From contig NZ_JABXYJ010000005.1 in NCBI RefSeq assembly GCF_013377855.1, forward strand, positions 177,810 to 241,809: a stretch of DNA of 64,000 nt. Reading direction: 5' to 3'. Origin of the DNA: Cognatundibacterium oligocarboniphilum. Lineage in GTDB: Bacteria > Pseudomonadota > Gammaproteobacteria > Burkholderiales > Burkholderiaceae_D. The notes beneath the pieces are model-generated. The model saw nothing but the letters and a program-made list of their open reading frames with translations. It did not search any database and was not told where the DNA came from. A program made the translations under genes and the position numbers. This document shows, in pieces, positions 32,891-42,409 of this stretch (position 1 is the stretch's first letter; the number at the start of each line of letters is the position of its first letter).

Positions 32891-35070
32891 AAACATATCC
32901 ATCACAAAACAAGGCAGCTATGACCCGCAATTTCTTACGCAAACCACTGCGCCACTGGTCCAGCATGACCGGTGTTGCGGTGCTGACCGCCGCCGGTTGC
33001 TTATTCAATGCTTCTGCACTGGCGCAGAGTGCGGCGCAAAATACGGCAGACCTGAATTTTGTCGGTGCCGATATTGATTCGGTCGTGAAAGCGATCGGAC
33101 ATTACACCGGTGCGACGTTCATCATTGATCCTCGGGTAAAAGGGCAGGTGAATCTGGTGTCAGAAAAACCGCTGACCAAGGATCAGGCATTTAAACTGCT
33201 GACCTCAACATTGCGTCTGCAGGGATATGCGGTGGTATATGCCGACGGCTATTACAAAGTAGTGCCGGAAGCCGATGCCAAGCTGCAACCAGGGCCGACT
33301 CAGACCATTCAGGCCGAGAAAAGTGAATCTGTCAAAGGCGATCAGGTCGCCACACAAGTTTATCGCCTGAATTATGAATCAGCGGCAAATGTGGTGACGA
33401 TACTGCGGCCGCTGATTTCGCCAAACAATACCATCAATGCCAATCCGGGCAATAACTCTGTCGTCATTACTGACTACGCCGACAATCTGAAGCGCATGAA
33501 CAAGATCATCGCCGCGCTTGATGTACCGGCCAATGTCGATATGGATGTGATTCCGGTTAAATATGCCATGGCTACCGATATTGCAACACTGGTGACCAAG
33601 CTGAGCGATAGCAATGCAGCGGCCGAGGGCGGGCGGGTAGCGCTGATGGCTGACCCCCGCACTAATTCGGTTTTGCTGCGCGCACCCTCACAGGCGCGTG
33701 CCAATCTGGTGAAATCGCTGATCGCCAAGCTGGATCAGCCGACGGCCTTGCCGGGTAATGTGCACGTGGTCTATCTGAAAAATGCCGAGGCAGTGAAACT
33801 GGCGCAGACACTGCGCTCTATCATTTCCGGAGACACCAGTGCACAGCCGTCAGCAACCGGATTGTCGAACATTGGCAGCAGCACGAATGGTACCAACAGC
33901 CCGGTTGCCTCGGGTTCGCCCACAGGTACGGGAAGCAGTACCACCGCGAGTAGCCTCAGTTTGCCGCAATCATCCAACGCGACCAGCGGCAGCACAGGTT
34001 CTGGCTCTGGTACGGCAGGATTCATTCAGGCCGATGCCGCCACCAACACACTGATTATCACGGCTAGTGAGGCCGTTTATAAAAACCTGCGGACTGTGAT
34101 TGACCAACTCGATGCACGTCGCGCTCAGGTATATGTCGAAGCGCTGATTGTGGAGGTGAATGCCGATAAAGCCAATGAATTTGGCGTGCAGTGGATGGGT
34201 TTGTCCGGGGATAAAAATAGTGACTACCGTGTCGGCGGCGGAACTGCCTTTACGAGTTCAGGAAACAATATCCTGAGTCTGGCAACCAGCAGCACGCCGA
34301 GTCCGGGAAATGGTCTGTCGATCGGTATTTTTAAGCAGATCAATGGAAAATTAGGGCTCGGCGCTCTGGCGCATGCGCTGGAAAGTGGTGGCAATGCCAA
34401 TATTCTGTCCATGCCGACCCTGCTGACGCTCGATAACGAAGAAGCCAAAATCGTGGTCGGTAAAAACGTACCATTTGTCACCGGTCAGTTCACTACTTCC
34501 GCATCGACAGGCTCTGCCGGAGTGAATCCGTTTCAGACCATAGAACGCAAGGAAATCGGTCTGAAACTCGCGGTCAAGCCTCAGATTTCTGAAGGTGGAA
34601 CAGTGAAGCTGTCCATCTATCAGGAAAGTTCCAGTGTCGATGACTCAGCGACCACCACCACGTCTGGGTTGATCACTAAATTACGCTCTATCCTGACTAA
34701 TGTGCTGGTGGAAGACGGCCAGATTCTGGCGCTGGGCGGCCTGATCGAAGACAGTAATTCCGACACGGTAGAGAAAGTGCCGGGATTGGGTGATCTGCCT
34801 GTGATCGGTAATCTGTTCAAGTACCAGACTGTGAAGCGTGGTAAAACCAACCTGATGGTATTTTTACGTCCGGTCGTGGTGCGCAGTGCCGAGCACAGCA
34901 GCAGTGTGTCGATTGATCGTTATGATTATATGCGGACACAGATGGCGCCAGCCAGGAATGGCGCCGATGCTGCAGCTATCATGCCGCAAATGGAAAAAGG
35001 AAAACTGATCGCTGCGCCAACGCCTGATCTGTTTGATACGACTAAAGCAGGTAAGAAAGAAGGCCAATAA
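32887..35070 (+). CDS. gspD: Type II secretion secretin GspD
   Basis: 727-residue outer-membrane secretin. The N-terminal signal sequence ends near ASALAQ (about residue 47). N0 domain (ADLNFVGADIDSVVKAIGHYTG, read in parts), then three N1-N3 repeats. A Gly/Ser/Thr-rich insertion interrupts N3 at about 315-375. The C-domain carries the secretin signature VPGLGDLPVIGNLFKY. A short C-terminal S-domain-like tail is present, but no pilotin gene is nearby. Forms the 15-mer gate through which folded exoproteins leave. Start overlaps gspN by four bases. Confidence 0.96.
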   Translation: MKTYPSQNKAAMTRNFLRKPLRHWSSMTGVAVLTAAGCLFNASALAQSAAQNTADLNFVGADIDSVVKAIGHYTGATFIIDPRVKGQVNLVSEKPLTKDQAFKLLTSTLRLQGYAVVYADGYYKVVPEADAKLQPGPTQTIQAEKSESVKGDQVATQVYRLNYESAANVVTILRPLISPNNTINANPGNNSVVITDYADNLKRMNKIIAALDVPANVDMDVIPVKYAMATDIATLVTKLSDSNAAAEGGRVALMADPRTNSVLLRAPSQARANLVKSLIAKLDQPTALPGNVHVVYLKNAEAVKLAQTLRSIISGDTSAQPSATGLSNIGSSTNGTNSPVASGSPTGTGSSTTASSLSLPQSSNATSGSTGSGSGTAGFIQADAATNTLIITASEAVYKNLRTVIDQLDARRAQVYVEALIVEVNADKANEFGVQWMGLSGDKNSDYRVGGGTAFTSSGNNILSLATSSTPSPGNGLSIGIFKQINGKLGLGALAHALESGGNANILSMPTLLTLDNEEAKIVVGKNVPFVTGQFTTSASTGSAGVNPFQTIERKEIGLKLAVKPQISEGGTVKLSIYQESSSVDDSATTTTSGLITKLRSILTNVLVEDGQILALGGLIEDSNSDTVEKVPGLGDLPVIGNLFKYQTVKRGKTNLMVFLRPVVVRSAEHSSSVSIDRYDYMRTQMAPARNGADAAAIMPQMEKGKLIAAPTPDLFDTTKAGKKEGQ

Positions 35071-35073
35071 GCC

Positions 35074-36504
35074 ATGCTGGAAAACCGCTTATTACCGTTC
35101 GGATTTGCACGTGATTTTGCCGTGCTGGCCAGCAGGGATTTGTCACAGCTGGATGCGCCGGTCGAGTTATCTGTCTCCGATAAAACATCGCCTGCCGCGA
35201 TTGCAGAGGTCGGGCGTAAATTCGGTAAAATCAAATTACAGGTACTGACTCATGACAGCCTGAATGCGCTGATCGCCAGTGCGTATGCCGGTGCAGGCGG
35301 TGATGCCGCAGATGTCGTGGGGGAGGTTGAATCCGATCTCGATCTGGCCAAGCTGATGTCCGATATGCCGGCAGTGGAAGATCTGCTGGAGTCGGCAGAT
35401 GACGCGCCGGTGATCCGGATGATCAACGCTTTGTTGACCCAGGCTTTGCGGGATGGAGCATCCGATATCCATATCGAGCCGTTTGAGCAGATTTCCATTG
35501 TCCGTTTCCGGGTGGATGGTGCGCTGCGCGATATTGTCCGGCCACGCAAAGCAATTCATGCCTCGCTGATTTCGCGGATCAAAATTATGGCGCAACTGGA
35601 TATTGCTGAAAAACGCCTACCGCAGGATGGCCGAATCACGCTGCGTATTGGCGGTAAACCAGTGGATGTGCGGGTTTCGACCTTGCCGACCGGGCATGGC
35701 GAGCGCGCGGTATTGCGTTTACTGGACAAGGAAGCGGGTCGTCTTGATCTCGCGAGTCTCGGTATGGATGCCGGTGTGTTGCAGCAGTTTGATGCACTGA
35801 TCCGGCAACCGCACGGCATTGTGCTGGTGACCGGGCCAACTGGTTCAGGAAAAACGACGACTCTGTATGCTGCATTATCCCGTGTGAATGCCGGCACCAC
35901 CAATATTCTTACTGTTGAAGATCCGATCGAATATGAGCTGGCCGGTGTCGGGCAGACGCAGGTAAACGCACGTATCGACATGACCTTCGCCAAAGCGTTG
36001 CGGGCAATTTTGCGACAGGATCCGGATGTCATCATGATTGGCGAAATCCGTGATCTGGAAACCGCACAGATTGCAGTGCAGGCTTCGCTGACCGGTCACC
36101 TGGTTCTGGCGACGCTGCATACCAATGATTCCGCAGCAGCAGTAACACGTTTGCTGGATATGGGCATTGAACCCTTCCTGCTGTCTTCTTCTTTGCTGGG
36201 GGTGGTGGCGCAGCGTCTGGTGCGTAAGCTGTGCGTGCATTGCCGCCGCGAGGAAGGTGGTCAGTGGCATGCGGCAGGCTGTGAGTATTGCGGGCATACT
36301 GGTTATCAGGGACGTGTCGGGATCTATGAACTGTTGCCGACCACTGATGAGATCCGTGCCCAGATTCATCAGCAGGCGTCTGAAGCGGAAATCCGTGCTG
36401 TGGCCCAGCGCAACGGCATGAAAACAATGCGTGAAGACGGCGAGCGCTGGCTTAATAGCGGCGTGACGACGTCGGAAGAATTGTTGCGCGTGACGAAGGA
36501 ATAA
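35074..36504 (+). CDS. gspE: Type II secretion ATPase GspE
   Basis: 476-residue AAA+ motor. N-terminal GspL-binding domain, then a catalytic core with Walker A GPTGSGKT at 254-261, the aspartate box DPIEYEL, Walker B around VIMIGEIRD and the histidine box ATLHTNDS. The zinc-binding tetracysteine element is present as C-x2-C then C-x2-C (LCVHC and CEYCG), as in GspE but not PilT. Starts three bases after gspD. Confidence 0.96.
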   Translation: MLENRLLPFGFARDFAVLASRDLSQLDAPVELSVSDKTSPAAIAEVGRKFGKIKLQVLTHDSLNALIASAYAGAGGDAADVVGEVESDLDLAKLMSDMPAVEDLLESADDAPVIRMINALLTQALRDGASDIHIEPFEQISIVRFRVDGALRDIVRPRKAIHASLISRIKIMAQLDIAEKRLPQDGRITLRIGGKPVDVRVSTLPTGHGERAVLRLLDKEAGRLDLASLGMDAGVLQQFDALIRQPHGIVLVTGPTGSGKTTTLYAALSRVNAGTTNILTVEDPIEYELAGVGQTQVNARIDMTFAKALRAILRQDPDVIMIGEIRDLETAQIAVQASLTGHLVLATLHTNDSAAAVTRLLDMGIEPFLLSSSLLGVVAQRLVRKLCVHCRREEGGQWHAAGCEYCGHTGYQGRVGIYELLPTTDEIRAQIHQQASEAEIRAVAQRNGMKTMREDGERWLNSGVTTSEELLRVTKE

Positions 36505-36506
36505 CC

Positions 36507-37727
36507 GTGCCAGCATTCCGATATGAAGCGATAGACAGCGTCGGTCACAGTGTGTCGGGCGTACTGAATGCCGACAGTGCGAGGGCTGCGCGTGGGGAAT
36601 TGAGAACCCAGGGACTGGTGCCGGTGCAGGTGGAAATCATCGATCAGCAGGGTGAGGCGGGCGCATCAAAAGGAATATCGCTTTTCCGTGAACGGCTTTC
36701 CACGGTGGAGCTGGCATTATTTACCCGGCAGCTCGCCAGTTTGCTGGAGGCTGGTCTGCCATTGGAACAATCATTAACCGCGCTGCTGGAGCAGGCAGAA
36801 CGTACTTTTTTGCGTGATCTGATCGCTTCAATCCGTTCAGAAGTGATGGCCGGCGCCGCACTGTCGGATGCATTGAAACAGCATCCTGATAGCTTTGCCG
36901 ATATCTATTGCGCACTGGTTGCTTCCGGAGAGCAGATCGGGCATCTGTCTCAGGTTTTATCCAGACTGGCCGATTACATTGAGCGCCGCAACGCCCTGGT
37001 GCAAAAGGTGCAGCTCGCCTTTACCTATCCCGCCATCGTGACTGTGGTGGCATTTGCAATCGTGATATTCCTGTTGACGTACGTCGTGCCGCAGATCGTG
37101 TCAGTCTTTGCGAATACGAAGCAGAAATTGCCTTTCCTGACGGTGATGATGCTGGCTGTTTCCGATTTTATCCGGGCTTATGGCTGGCTGCTCGCGATCC
37201 TGCTGGTCTCCGGCTTATTGCTATGGCGTATGGCGCTGAAAAATCCGGAGATTCGGATGCGCTGGCATCGCTGGCTGCTGACTGCCCCCTTGTATGGCAA
37301 GTTCGAACGTAGTCTCAATACCTCCCGTTTTGCCAGCACGCTGGCGATTACTACCGGTTCCGGCGTCCCCATTTTGCGTGCTTTGCAAACCAGCCGCGAA
37401 ACCTTGTCGAATGTCGCCATGCGCGCCCAGGTTGAAGCGGCAACTGCCAGCGTGCGTGAGGGGGTCAGTCTGGCCAGAGCGCTGTCCGTCAATAAACATT
37501 TTCCGCCGATGCTGATTCATATGATCCGCGCCGGAGAAGTTACCGGAGAGTTACCCGCGATGCTGCAGAGGGCTTCCAATGCACAGGAGCAGGACCTGGA
37601 ACGTCGTGCCCTGACGATGGCCGGTCTGCTGGAACCTGTGCTGATCCTGACCATGGGCGTGGTCGTACTGCTGATTGTATTGGCGGTACTGATGCCTATC
37701 ATTGAAATTAATCAGCTGGTACGCTGA
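36507..37727 (+). CDS. gspF: Type II secretion inner-membrane core protein GspF
   Basis: 406 residues. Two cytoplasmic T2SSF helical domains (first at about 70-190 with FTRQLASLLEAGLPLEQSL, second at about 270-390 with FASTLAITTGSGVPILRALQTS, read in parts), with three membrane segments, the last at the extreme C terminus (LILTMGVVVLLIVLAVLMPI). Central platform on which pseudopilin assembly is driven. GTG start at 36507, two bases after the gspE stop. Confidence 0.95.
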   Translation: MPAFRYEAIDSVGHSVSGVLNADSARAARGELRTQGLVPVQVEIIDQQGEAGASKGISLFRERLSTVELALFTRQLASLLEAGLPLEQSLTALLEQAERTFLRDLIASIRSEVMAGAALSDALKQHPDSFADIYCALVASGEQIGHLSQVLSRLADYIERRNALVQKVQLAFTYPAIVTVVAFAIVIFLLTYVVPQIVSVFANTKQKLPFLTVMMLAVSDFIRAYGWLLAILLVSGLLLWRMALKNPEIRMRWHRWLLTAPLYGKFERSLNTSRFASTLAITTGSGVPILRALQTSRETLSNVAMRAQVEAATASVREGVSLARALSVNKHFPPMLIHMIRAGEVTGELPAMLQRASNAQEQDLERRALTMAGLLEPVLILTMGVVVLLIVLAVLMPIIEINQLVR

Positions 37728-37738
37728 TAAGGAAAGAC

Positions 37739-38323
37739 ATGAAGCATTTACCCCTCATCTCCAGCCTGTTTGCATTTTCCCTGTTATGTATTTCTCTGAG
37801 TTATTGGGGGTTGCAGTGGTTGACCCCGCATTCCCGCAGCGTCGCGTTACCTGTCCAGTCCAATGCGTTGGAACCGGCCTCAGGGCAATGGGGCAGTTTG
37901 TTCGGGCTCAGTCAGAGTCAGCAGCCGATTGCCAGCAATTATCAATTAAAGGGCATTATTCTGGCGAAACATGCAGCGCATAGCCTGGCGATTATCAGTG
38001 CCAATGGCAAACCTGGCATTCCGCTGGCTGCAGGGCAGGACATCACGCCGGGCGTGCAGTTAAAGGAAATCAGCGAAACCGCAATCGTCATTATTGATAA
38101 CGGTATTCCTAAAAGGATTGAATTACCGCAGAGTAAAAGCAGCAATGGGCTGATTGCCATCAGCACTCCAGGCGATCTTTCCAGTACAGCTGTCATTGCG
38201 CCGCCGGCATTTCCTCCCCACACTGAATCTGCTGCTCATCACGTGCCGGCGGCGCCAATGGTCACGCCGGGTTTTCCCGTCGCGTCGCTGCCTGCTGTTA
38301 TGCCCGGAGGAGCAAATCAATGA
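37739..38323 (+). CDS. gspC: Type II secretion protein GspC (short form)
   Basis: 194 residues: an N-terminal membrane segment (LISSLFAFSLLCISLSYWGLQWL, read in parts) and a homology-region domain (SNYQLKGIILAKHAAHSLAIISANGKPG) that links the inner-membrane platform to the secretin. The typical C-terminal PDZ domain or coiled coil is missing; a Pro/Ala-rich tail replaces it. It is last in the operon, while most systems have gspC first. The stop overlaps the start of the UDG-like gene (ATGA). Confidence 0.85.
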   Translation: MKHLPLISSLFAFSLLCISLSYWGLQWLTPHSRSVALPVQSNALEPASGQWGSLFGLSQSQQPIASNYQLKGIILAKHAAHSLAIISANGKPGIPLAAGQDITPGVQLKEISETAIVIIDNGIPKRIELPQSKSSNGLIAISTPGDLSSTAVIAPPAFPPHTESAAHHVPAAPMVTPGFPVASLPAVMPGGANQ

Positions 38324-39129
38324 CCGGACGTGAGCCGTGGCTGCCTGAGCAGATTCATAATGCGTATTCAATGGCGGATCCTTCATGGCATTCTGCTATT
38401 GCAGCAGGTTTGCTGGCAATGCATCAGCGTGATGGGAATTATTTCAATACGCTGATACAGAGTGCGTTTTTGCCTGCACGGTCGCGCCTGTTTGCTGCAT
38501 TCAGACAACCCATGTCCAAAGTGCGTTACATTCTGATTGGCGAAGGGCCTTATCCCCGCGAGGAGAGCGCCACAGGCGTCTGTTTCATGGATGGCGCTGT
38601 GAGTCGCTTATGGGCGGAGGATGGCAGTGGGTTGTCTAAAAAAGTGAATCGGGCAACTTCTTTACGGAATTTCATCAAAATGCTGCTGGTGGCCGCTGGC
38701 GCACTGGATCCCGCTCATACCAGTGGCTCTGCGTTGCAGAAAGTTTCATCGTCAGCGATTGAAGCGTATTCGCCGTGGATACAGCAACTGGCAGAATTGC
38801 AGCAGCATCTGCACGAGCAGGGATTTTTGTTGTTGAATGCTTCGCTGGTATTCCGATCTGAAGTGGCACCGGCAAAAGATGGGAAAGCCTGGCAACCATT
38901 TTTACAGGAAGTGCTGAGCGCCATAGCGGAACATGCAGCACGATCAGGTACCGAATTGCCGTCGCTGATCTTGTGGGGGAAAATTGCAGAACAATTGAGG
39001 CAGATTCCGGTTGTTGCTGATTTTCCTCATATCATTGCCGAGCATCCTTATAACCTTAGTTTTATCAGAAACGAGACAATGCAAGCGTTATTTTATCCTA
39101 TGCATTTGTTGAGCAGACATCGGTCATAA
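38320..39129 (+). CDS. Uracil-DNA-glycosylase-like protein with altered active site
   Basis: 269 residues. All blocks of family-1 Ung can be lined up: GEGPYP at 74-79 followed by ATGVCF (Ung GQDPYH and HGLAFS), TSLRNFIKML at 113-122, GFLLLNASLVFRSE at 168-181, LILWGKIAEQ at 217-226, and AEHPYNLSF at 240-248 (Ung HPSPLS). The catalytic aspartate of GQDPYH is glycine here and the following His is proline, whereas the Asn and the second His are kept. It may be a DNA-binding protein without glycosylase activity, or use a different mechanism. Translationally coupled to gspC, which is an odd partner. Confidence 0.7.
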   Translation: MTGREPWLPEQIHNAYSMADPSWHSAIAAGLLAMHQRDGNYFNTLIQSAFLPARSRLFAAFRQPMSKVRYILIGEGPYPREESATGVCFMDGAVSRLWAEDGSGLSKKVNRATSLRNFIKMLLVAAGALDPAHTSGSALQKVSSSAIEAYSPWIQQLAELQQHLHEQGFLLLNASLVFRSEVAPAKDGKAWQPFLQEVLSAIAEHAARSGTELPSLILWGKIAEQLRQIPVVADFPHIIAEHPYNLSFIRNETMQALFYPMHLLSRHRS

Positions 39130-39268
39130 AAGGTGACATCAGGTTTTTGTTAGAAATGTTTTCCTCCAGATAGCTTAGTTGATGCAGTTGTAGAATAATC
39201 TGGTGATCTATATCTGATGATGTCATCAGAAGACCTGCTTTGTCAGATCGCTTGCTGTCTAACTACTT

Positions 39269-40492
39269 ATGCTAAAAAAAATTGAAATTTCAAAACTGAG
39301 AACCGGCATGTATGTGCACGAGCTTTGCAGTTCGTGGTTAGACACGCCGTTCTGGAAAAAGTCATTTTTGCTTTCTGAAAACAACGAGCTTCAGGAGATT
39401 CAGAAAGCAAAAATACGCGAAGCCTGGATCGATACCAGCAAAGGCCTGGATGTTCTGGAGGATGTTGCGCCGCTCCCCCGGGAAGTTGCGGCACCGGAGC
39501 TGAAAGAGCCGAAAACGCCAGTGGTTCGTCAGACTGCCCCAGTCTCAATGTCGGACGAACTGGGGCGCGCCTCAAGAATTGTGAGTAAATCTAAAGAGGC
39601 TATTTTTTCCATGTTCACTGAAGCTCGGATGGGAAAGGCAGTGGATGTCGGAAATGCGCAGGAAATGGTGACCGAGATTGCCGATTCCGTCATGCGTAAT
39701 CCCGGTGCGCTGATCGGTCTGGTTCGCCTGAAAACCAAAGACGATTACACTTACATGCACTCGGTCGCTGTTTGCGCACTGATGATTGCGTTGGCCAAAC
39801 AATTGGGGCTCAGCGATGAACAGACGCGTGAAGCGGGACTCGCCGGTCTGTTGCACGATATCGGTAAAATGATGGTTGATGCAGATATTCTGAATAAGCC
39901 CGGAAAACTGACAGATGCCGAATTTGTCTCGGTGAAAGAACATCCCGCCGCAGGTTACAAAATGCTGATGGAATCGAGGGATGTCAGCCAGGTCGTGTTG
40001 GACGTATGTTTGCACCATCATGAAAAAATGGATGGAACTGGCTACCCGCATCGCTTGAAGGGAGACGAGATCAGCCTGTTTGCCCGTATGGGTGCCGTTT
40101 GCGATGTCTATGATGCGATTACTTCCAACCGGCCATACAAGCAGGGTTGGTGTCCGGCGGAATCCCTGCGCAAAATGGCGGAGTGGAGCAAGGGGCATTT
40201 CGACGAAAAGGTTTTCCAGGCATTTGTTAAAAGTATCGGTATCTATCCGGTCGGGACGCTGGTCAGGCTTGAGTCGGGACGTCTTGGTGTCGTGGTCGAA
40301 CAGCAGGCGGGGAAATCTCTGCTTACTCCTAAGGTGCGGGTATTTTTCTCCATAAAATCCATGAGCTATATCGCACCGGAACTGCTTGATCTGGCCGGAG
40401 CGGGCTTACAAGATAAGATTGCTACCAGGGAGGATGCAGAAAAATGGGGATTGAAAGATATTAATCGCTATTGGCTCGGAGAGACTGCATAA
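39269..40492 (+). CDS. HD-GYP domain cyclic-di-GMP phosphodiesterase
   Basis: 407 residues. Residues 1-115 form a DUF3391 domain; the HD-GYP domain covers about 145-320 with HDIGK at 196-200, the HHHEKMDGTGYP segment at 249-260 and further conserved RMGAVCDVYDAITSNRPYK. All metal ligands and the GYP motif are intact, so it should hydrolyse cyclic di-GMP. A short C-terminal domain follows. It is a separate transcription unit, preceded by a 140-bp gap and followed by a terminator. Possible targets are motility, biofilm or type II secretion; the neighbour does not decide. Confidence 0.92.
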   Translation: MLKKIEISKLRTGMYVHELCSSWLDTPFWKKSFLLSENNELQEIQKAKIREAWIDTSKGLDVLEDVAPLPREVAAPELKEPKTPVVRQTAPVSMSDELGRASRIVSKSKEAIFSMFTEARMGKAVDVGNAQEMVTEIADSVMRNPGALIGLVRLKTKDDYTYMHSVAVCALMIALAKQLGLSDEQTREAGLAGLLHDIGKMMVDADILNKPGKLTDAEFVSVKEHPAAGYKMLMESRDVSQVVLDVCLHHHEKMDGTGYPHRLKGDEISLFARMGAVCDVYDAITSNRPYKQGWCPAESLRKMAEWSKGHFDEKVFQAFVKSIGIYPVGTLVRLESGRLGVVVEQQAGKSLLTPKVRVFFSIKSMSYIAPELLDLAGAGLQDKIATREDAEKWGLKDINRYWLGETA

Positions 40493-40520
40493 GTATTTCA
40501 TGCTGTGCAGTATTCTGATT

Positions 40521-40548
40521 GCGGCCTGACCGGTGCAGGCCGCTTTTT
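40521..40548 (+). terminator. Rho-independent terminator after the HD-GYP gene
   Basis: GCGGCCTG (40521-40528), 7-base loop, CAGGCCGC (40536-40543), then five T. Perfect 8-bp stem. It lies in the gap facing the convergent quinone oxidoreductase. Confidence 0.88.
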
Positions 40549-40582
40549 CCCAGATTGATGCGTCTTTTTGCCAGTCCGGATA

Positions 40583-41563
40583 TTACCTTTCTGGTTGAAT
40601 GATAACTTTACCTGTCACCTTCCGTGCTGCGATATCATTGAGTGCCTGGGGTGTTTCATGCAGAGCATAACGGGCGGAGATATGAGGGCGAATTTTTCCT
40701 TCCGCCAGCCATCCCATCATTTCGCGCATCGCCGCCATATTGGCTTTCGGTTCCCGTCTTGCGAATTCGCCCCAGAAAACGCCAACCAATGAAGCTCCTT
40801 TCAATAAAGTCAGGTTCAGCGGTAACTTCGGTATTTCACCATTTGCAAAACCAACCACCAGATAACGTCCACGCCAGGCAATTGAGCGGAATGCCGGTTC
40901 AGCGTAAATGCCACCTACCGGGTCGTAGATGACGTCCGGACCTTTGCCATCGGTCGCATTTTTGATCGCTTCCCGTAAATCGCTGGTGCTGTAATTGATG
41001 GTGATGTCAGCACCATGCTGTTTGCAAATTTCCAGTTTTTCATCGGTCGATGCTGCTGCAATGACCCTTGCTCCGAGCGCTTTGCCGATTTCAATCGCAG
41101 CTAGCCCTACGCCGCCAGCCGCACCCAGTACCAGCATGGTTTCACCGGCTTTGAGCTGGGCGCGATCCACTACCGCATGATGCGACGTGCCATAAGTCAG
41201 CGTGATCGCAGCAGCAGTATCGAAGTCCATGCCGGGTGGCATCGGAATAACGGCACTGGCTGACGCAACAACCTGCTGGGCAAACGCGCCCTGACCAATG
41301 AAGGCAATGACTTTGTCGCCGGTTTTGACATGGGATACGCCTTCGCCTGTCGCATAAACGATACCGGACAATTCGCTTCCGGGCGTGAACGGGAGTTCTG
41401 GCTTGAACTGGTATTTATTTTGAATAATCAGTACATCAGGAAAATTGACACCAGCCGCTTTCACCTGGATTGCCACCTCGCCAGGCCCGGGGATCAGATC
41501 TGGAATTTCCGTGATTTCCAACGTGTCGGGCAAGCCCCAGTTTTTACAAACAACAGCCTTCAT
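40583..41563 (-). CDS. NADPH:quinone oxidoreductase family (zinc-independent MDR)
   Basis: 326-residue medium-chain reductase. N-terminal GroES-like domain (GEVAIQVKAAGVNFPDVLI), then a Rossmann domain with the nucleotide site LGAAGGVGLAAIEIGKALGARVIA. No structural or catalytic zinc cysteines are seen. Likely reduces quinones or enones with NADPH; substrate not defined. Its upstream region (41564-41630) holds ACGACCGT within an AT-rich tract, resembling TetR- or MerR-type half sites, but no regulator adjoins it. Single leftward gene. Confidence 0.9.
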   Translation of the reverse strand: MKAVVCKNWGLPDTLEITEIPDLIPGPGEVAIQVKAAGVNFPDVLIIQNKYQFKPELPFTPGSELSGIVYATGEGVSHVKTGDKVIAFIGQGAFAQQVVASASAVIPMPPGMDFDTAAAITLTYGTSHHAVVDRAQLKAGETMLVLGAAGGVGLAAIEIGKALGARVIAAASTDEKLEICKQHGADITINYSTSDLREAIKNATDGKGPDVIYDPVGGIYAEPAFRSIAWRGRYLVVGFANGEIPKLPLNLTLLKGASLVGVFWGEFARREPKANMAAMREMMGWLAEGKIRPHISARYALHETPQALNDIAARKVTGKVIIQPER

Positions 41564-41671
41564 TGATGCCTCCGTTTTATAAAATAGTACGACCGTTTAA
41601 TTTTTTAATTATGCCGGAAAAATCGCATGACAGTAGAAATTTGTTTTTCTGCATCGGTTAGAATGTCAATT

Positions 41672-42409
41672 ATGAAAATCCTGATTAGCAATGATGATGG
41701 TTATCTGGCTCCGGGCATTGTCGCGCTGGCGGATGCACTGGGTAGGTTTGCAGATATCACTGTGGTGGCGCCGGACAGTAACCGCTCCGGCGCTTCAAAC
41801 GCATTGACGCTCGACAGACCGCTGTCGGTGCAGCGGGCCGCCAATGGGTTTTATTTCGTCAATGGCACGCCATCGGACTGCGTTCATATTGCTTTAACGG
41901 CGATTATGCGGGAAAAGCCTGATCTGGTTGTTTCGGGCATCAATCAGGGGCAGAACATGGGCGATGATACTCTGTATTCCGGTACGGTTGCTGCTGCAAC
42001 GGAGGGCTATTTGTTCGGAATTCCGTCGATTGCTTTTTCCCAGGTGGACAAAGCCTGGGTGCATCTGGATGCGGCAGCGGAGAAAGCCGCCGAGCTGGTC
42101 AGACATGGATTTCATGAGTTACCCAGACCATATTTGCTGAACGTGAATATTCCTAATTTACCCGTCGCCAGTATTGAAGGCATCAGGAAAACCCGGCTTG
42201 GCAAGCGGCACAGTTCTGAGCCGGTCATTCAGATGAAGGATCCTCATGGCCGCGATATTTTCTGGATTGGCCCGCCAGGTGCTGTGCGGGATGGTGGTGC
42301 CGGGACTGACTTTGACGCTGTGGCCAATCGTTATATCTCGGTGACTCCGCTGCAGGTGGACTTGACGAATACATCCCAGTTGGAGATGCTCGGGATGAAG
42401 ATGATATGA
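41672..42409 (+). CDS. surE: 5'/3'-nucleotidase SurE
   Basis: 245-residue stationary-phase survival nucleotidase with the acidic metal site NDDG at residues 7-10, [26 protein letters not shown] and the [25 protein letters not shown] segment (read in parts). Dephosphorylates nucleotides and short polyphosphate. The ATG at 41672 is used rather than the upstream frame start. The stop overlaps the pcm start (ATGA). First of surE-pcm-nlpD-rpoS, a stress-survival block conserved in proteobacteria. Confidence 0.95.
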   Translation: MKILISNDDGYLAPGIVALADALGRFADITVVAPDSNRSGASNALTLDRPLSVQRAANGFYFVNGTPSDCVHIALTAIMREKPDLVVSGINQGQNMGDDTLYSGTVAAATEGYLFGIPSIAFSQVDKAWVHLDAAAEKAAELVRHGFHELPRPYLLNVNIPNLPVASIEGIRKTRLGKRHSSEPVIQMKDPHGRDIFWIGPPGAVRDGGAGTDFDAVANRYISVTPLQVDLTNTSQLEMLGMKMI

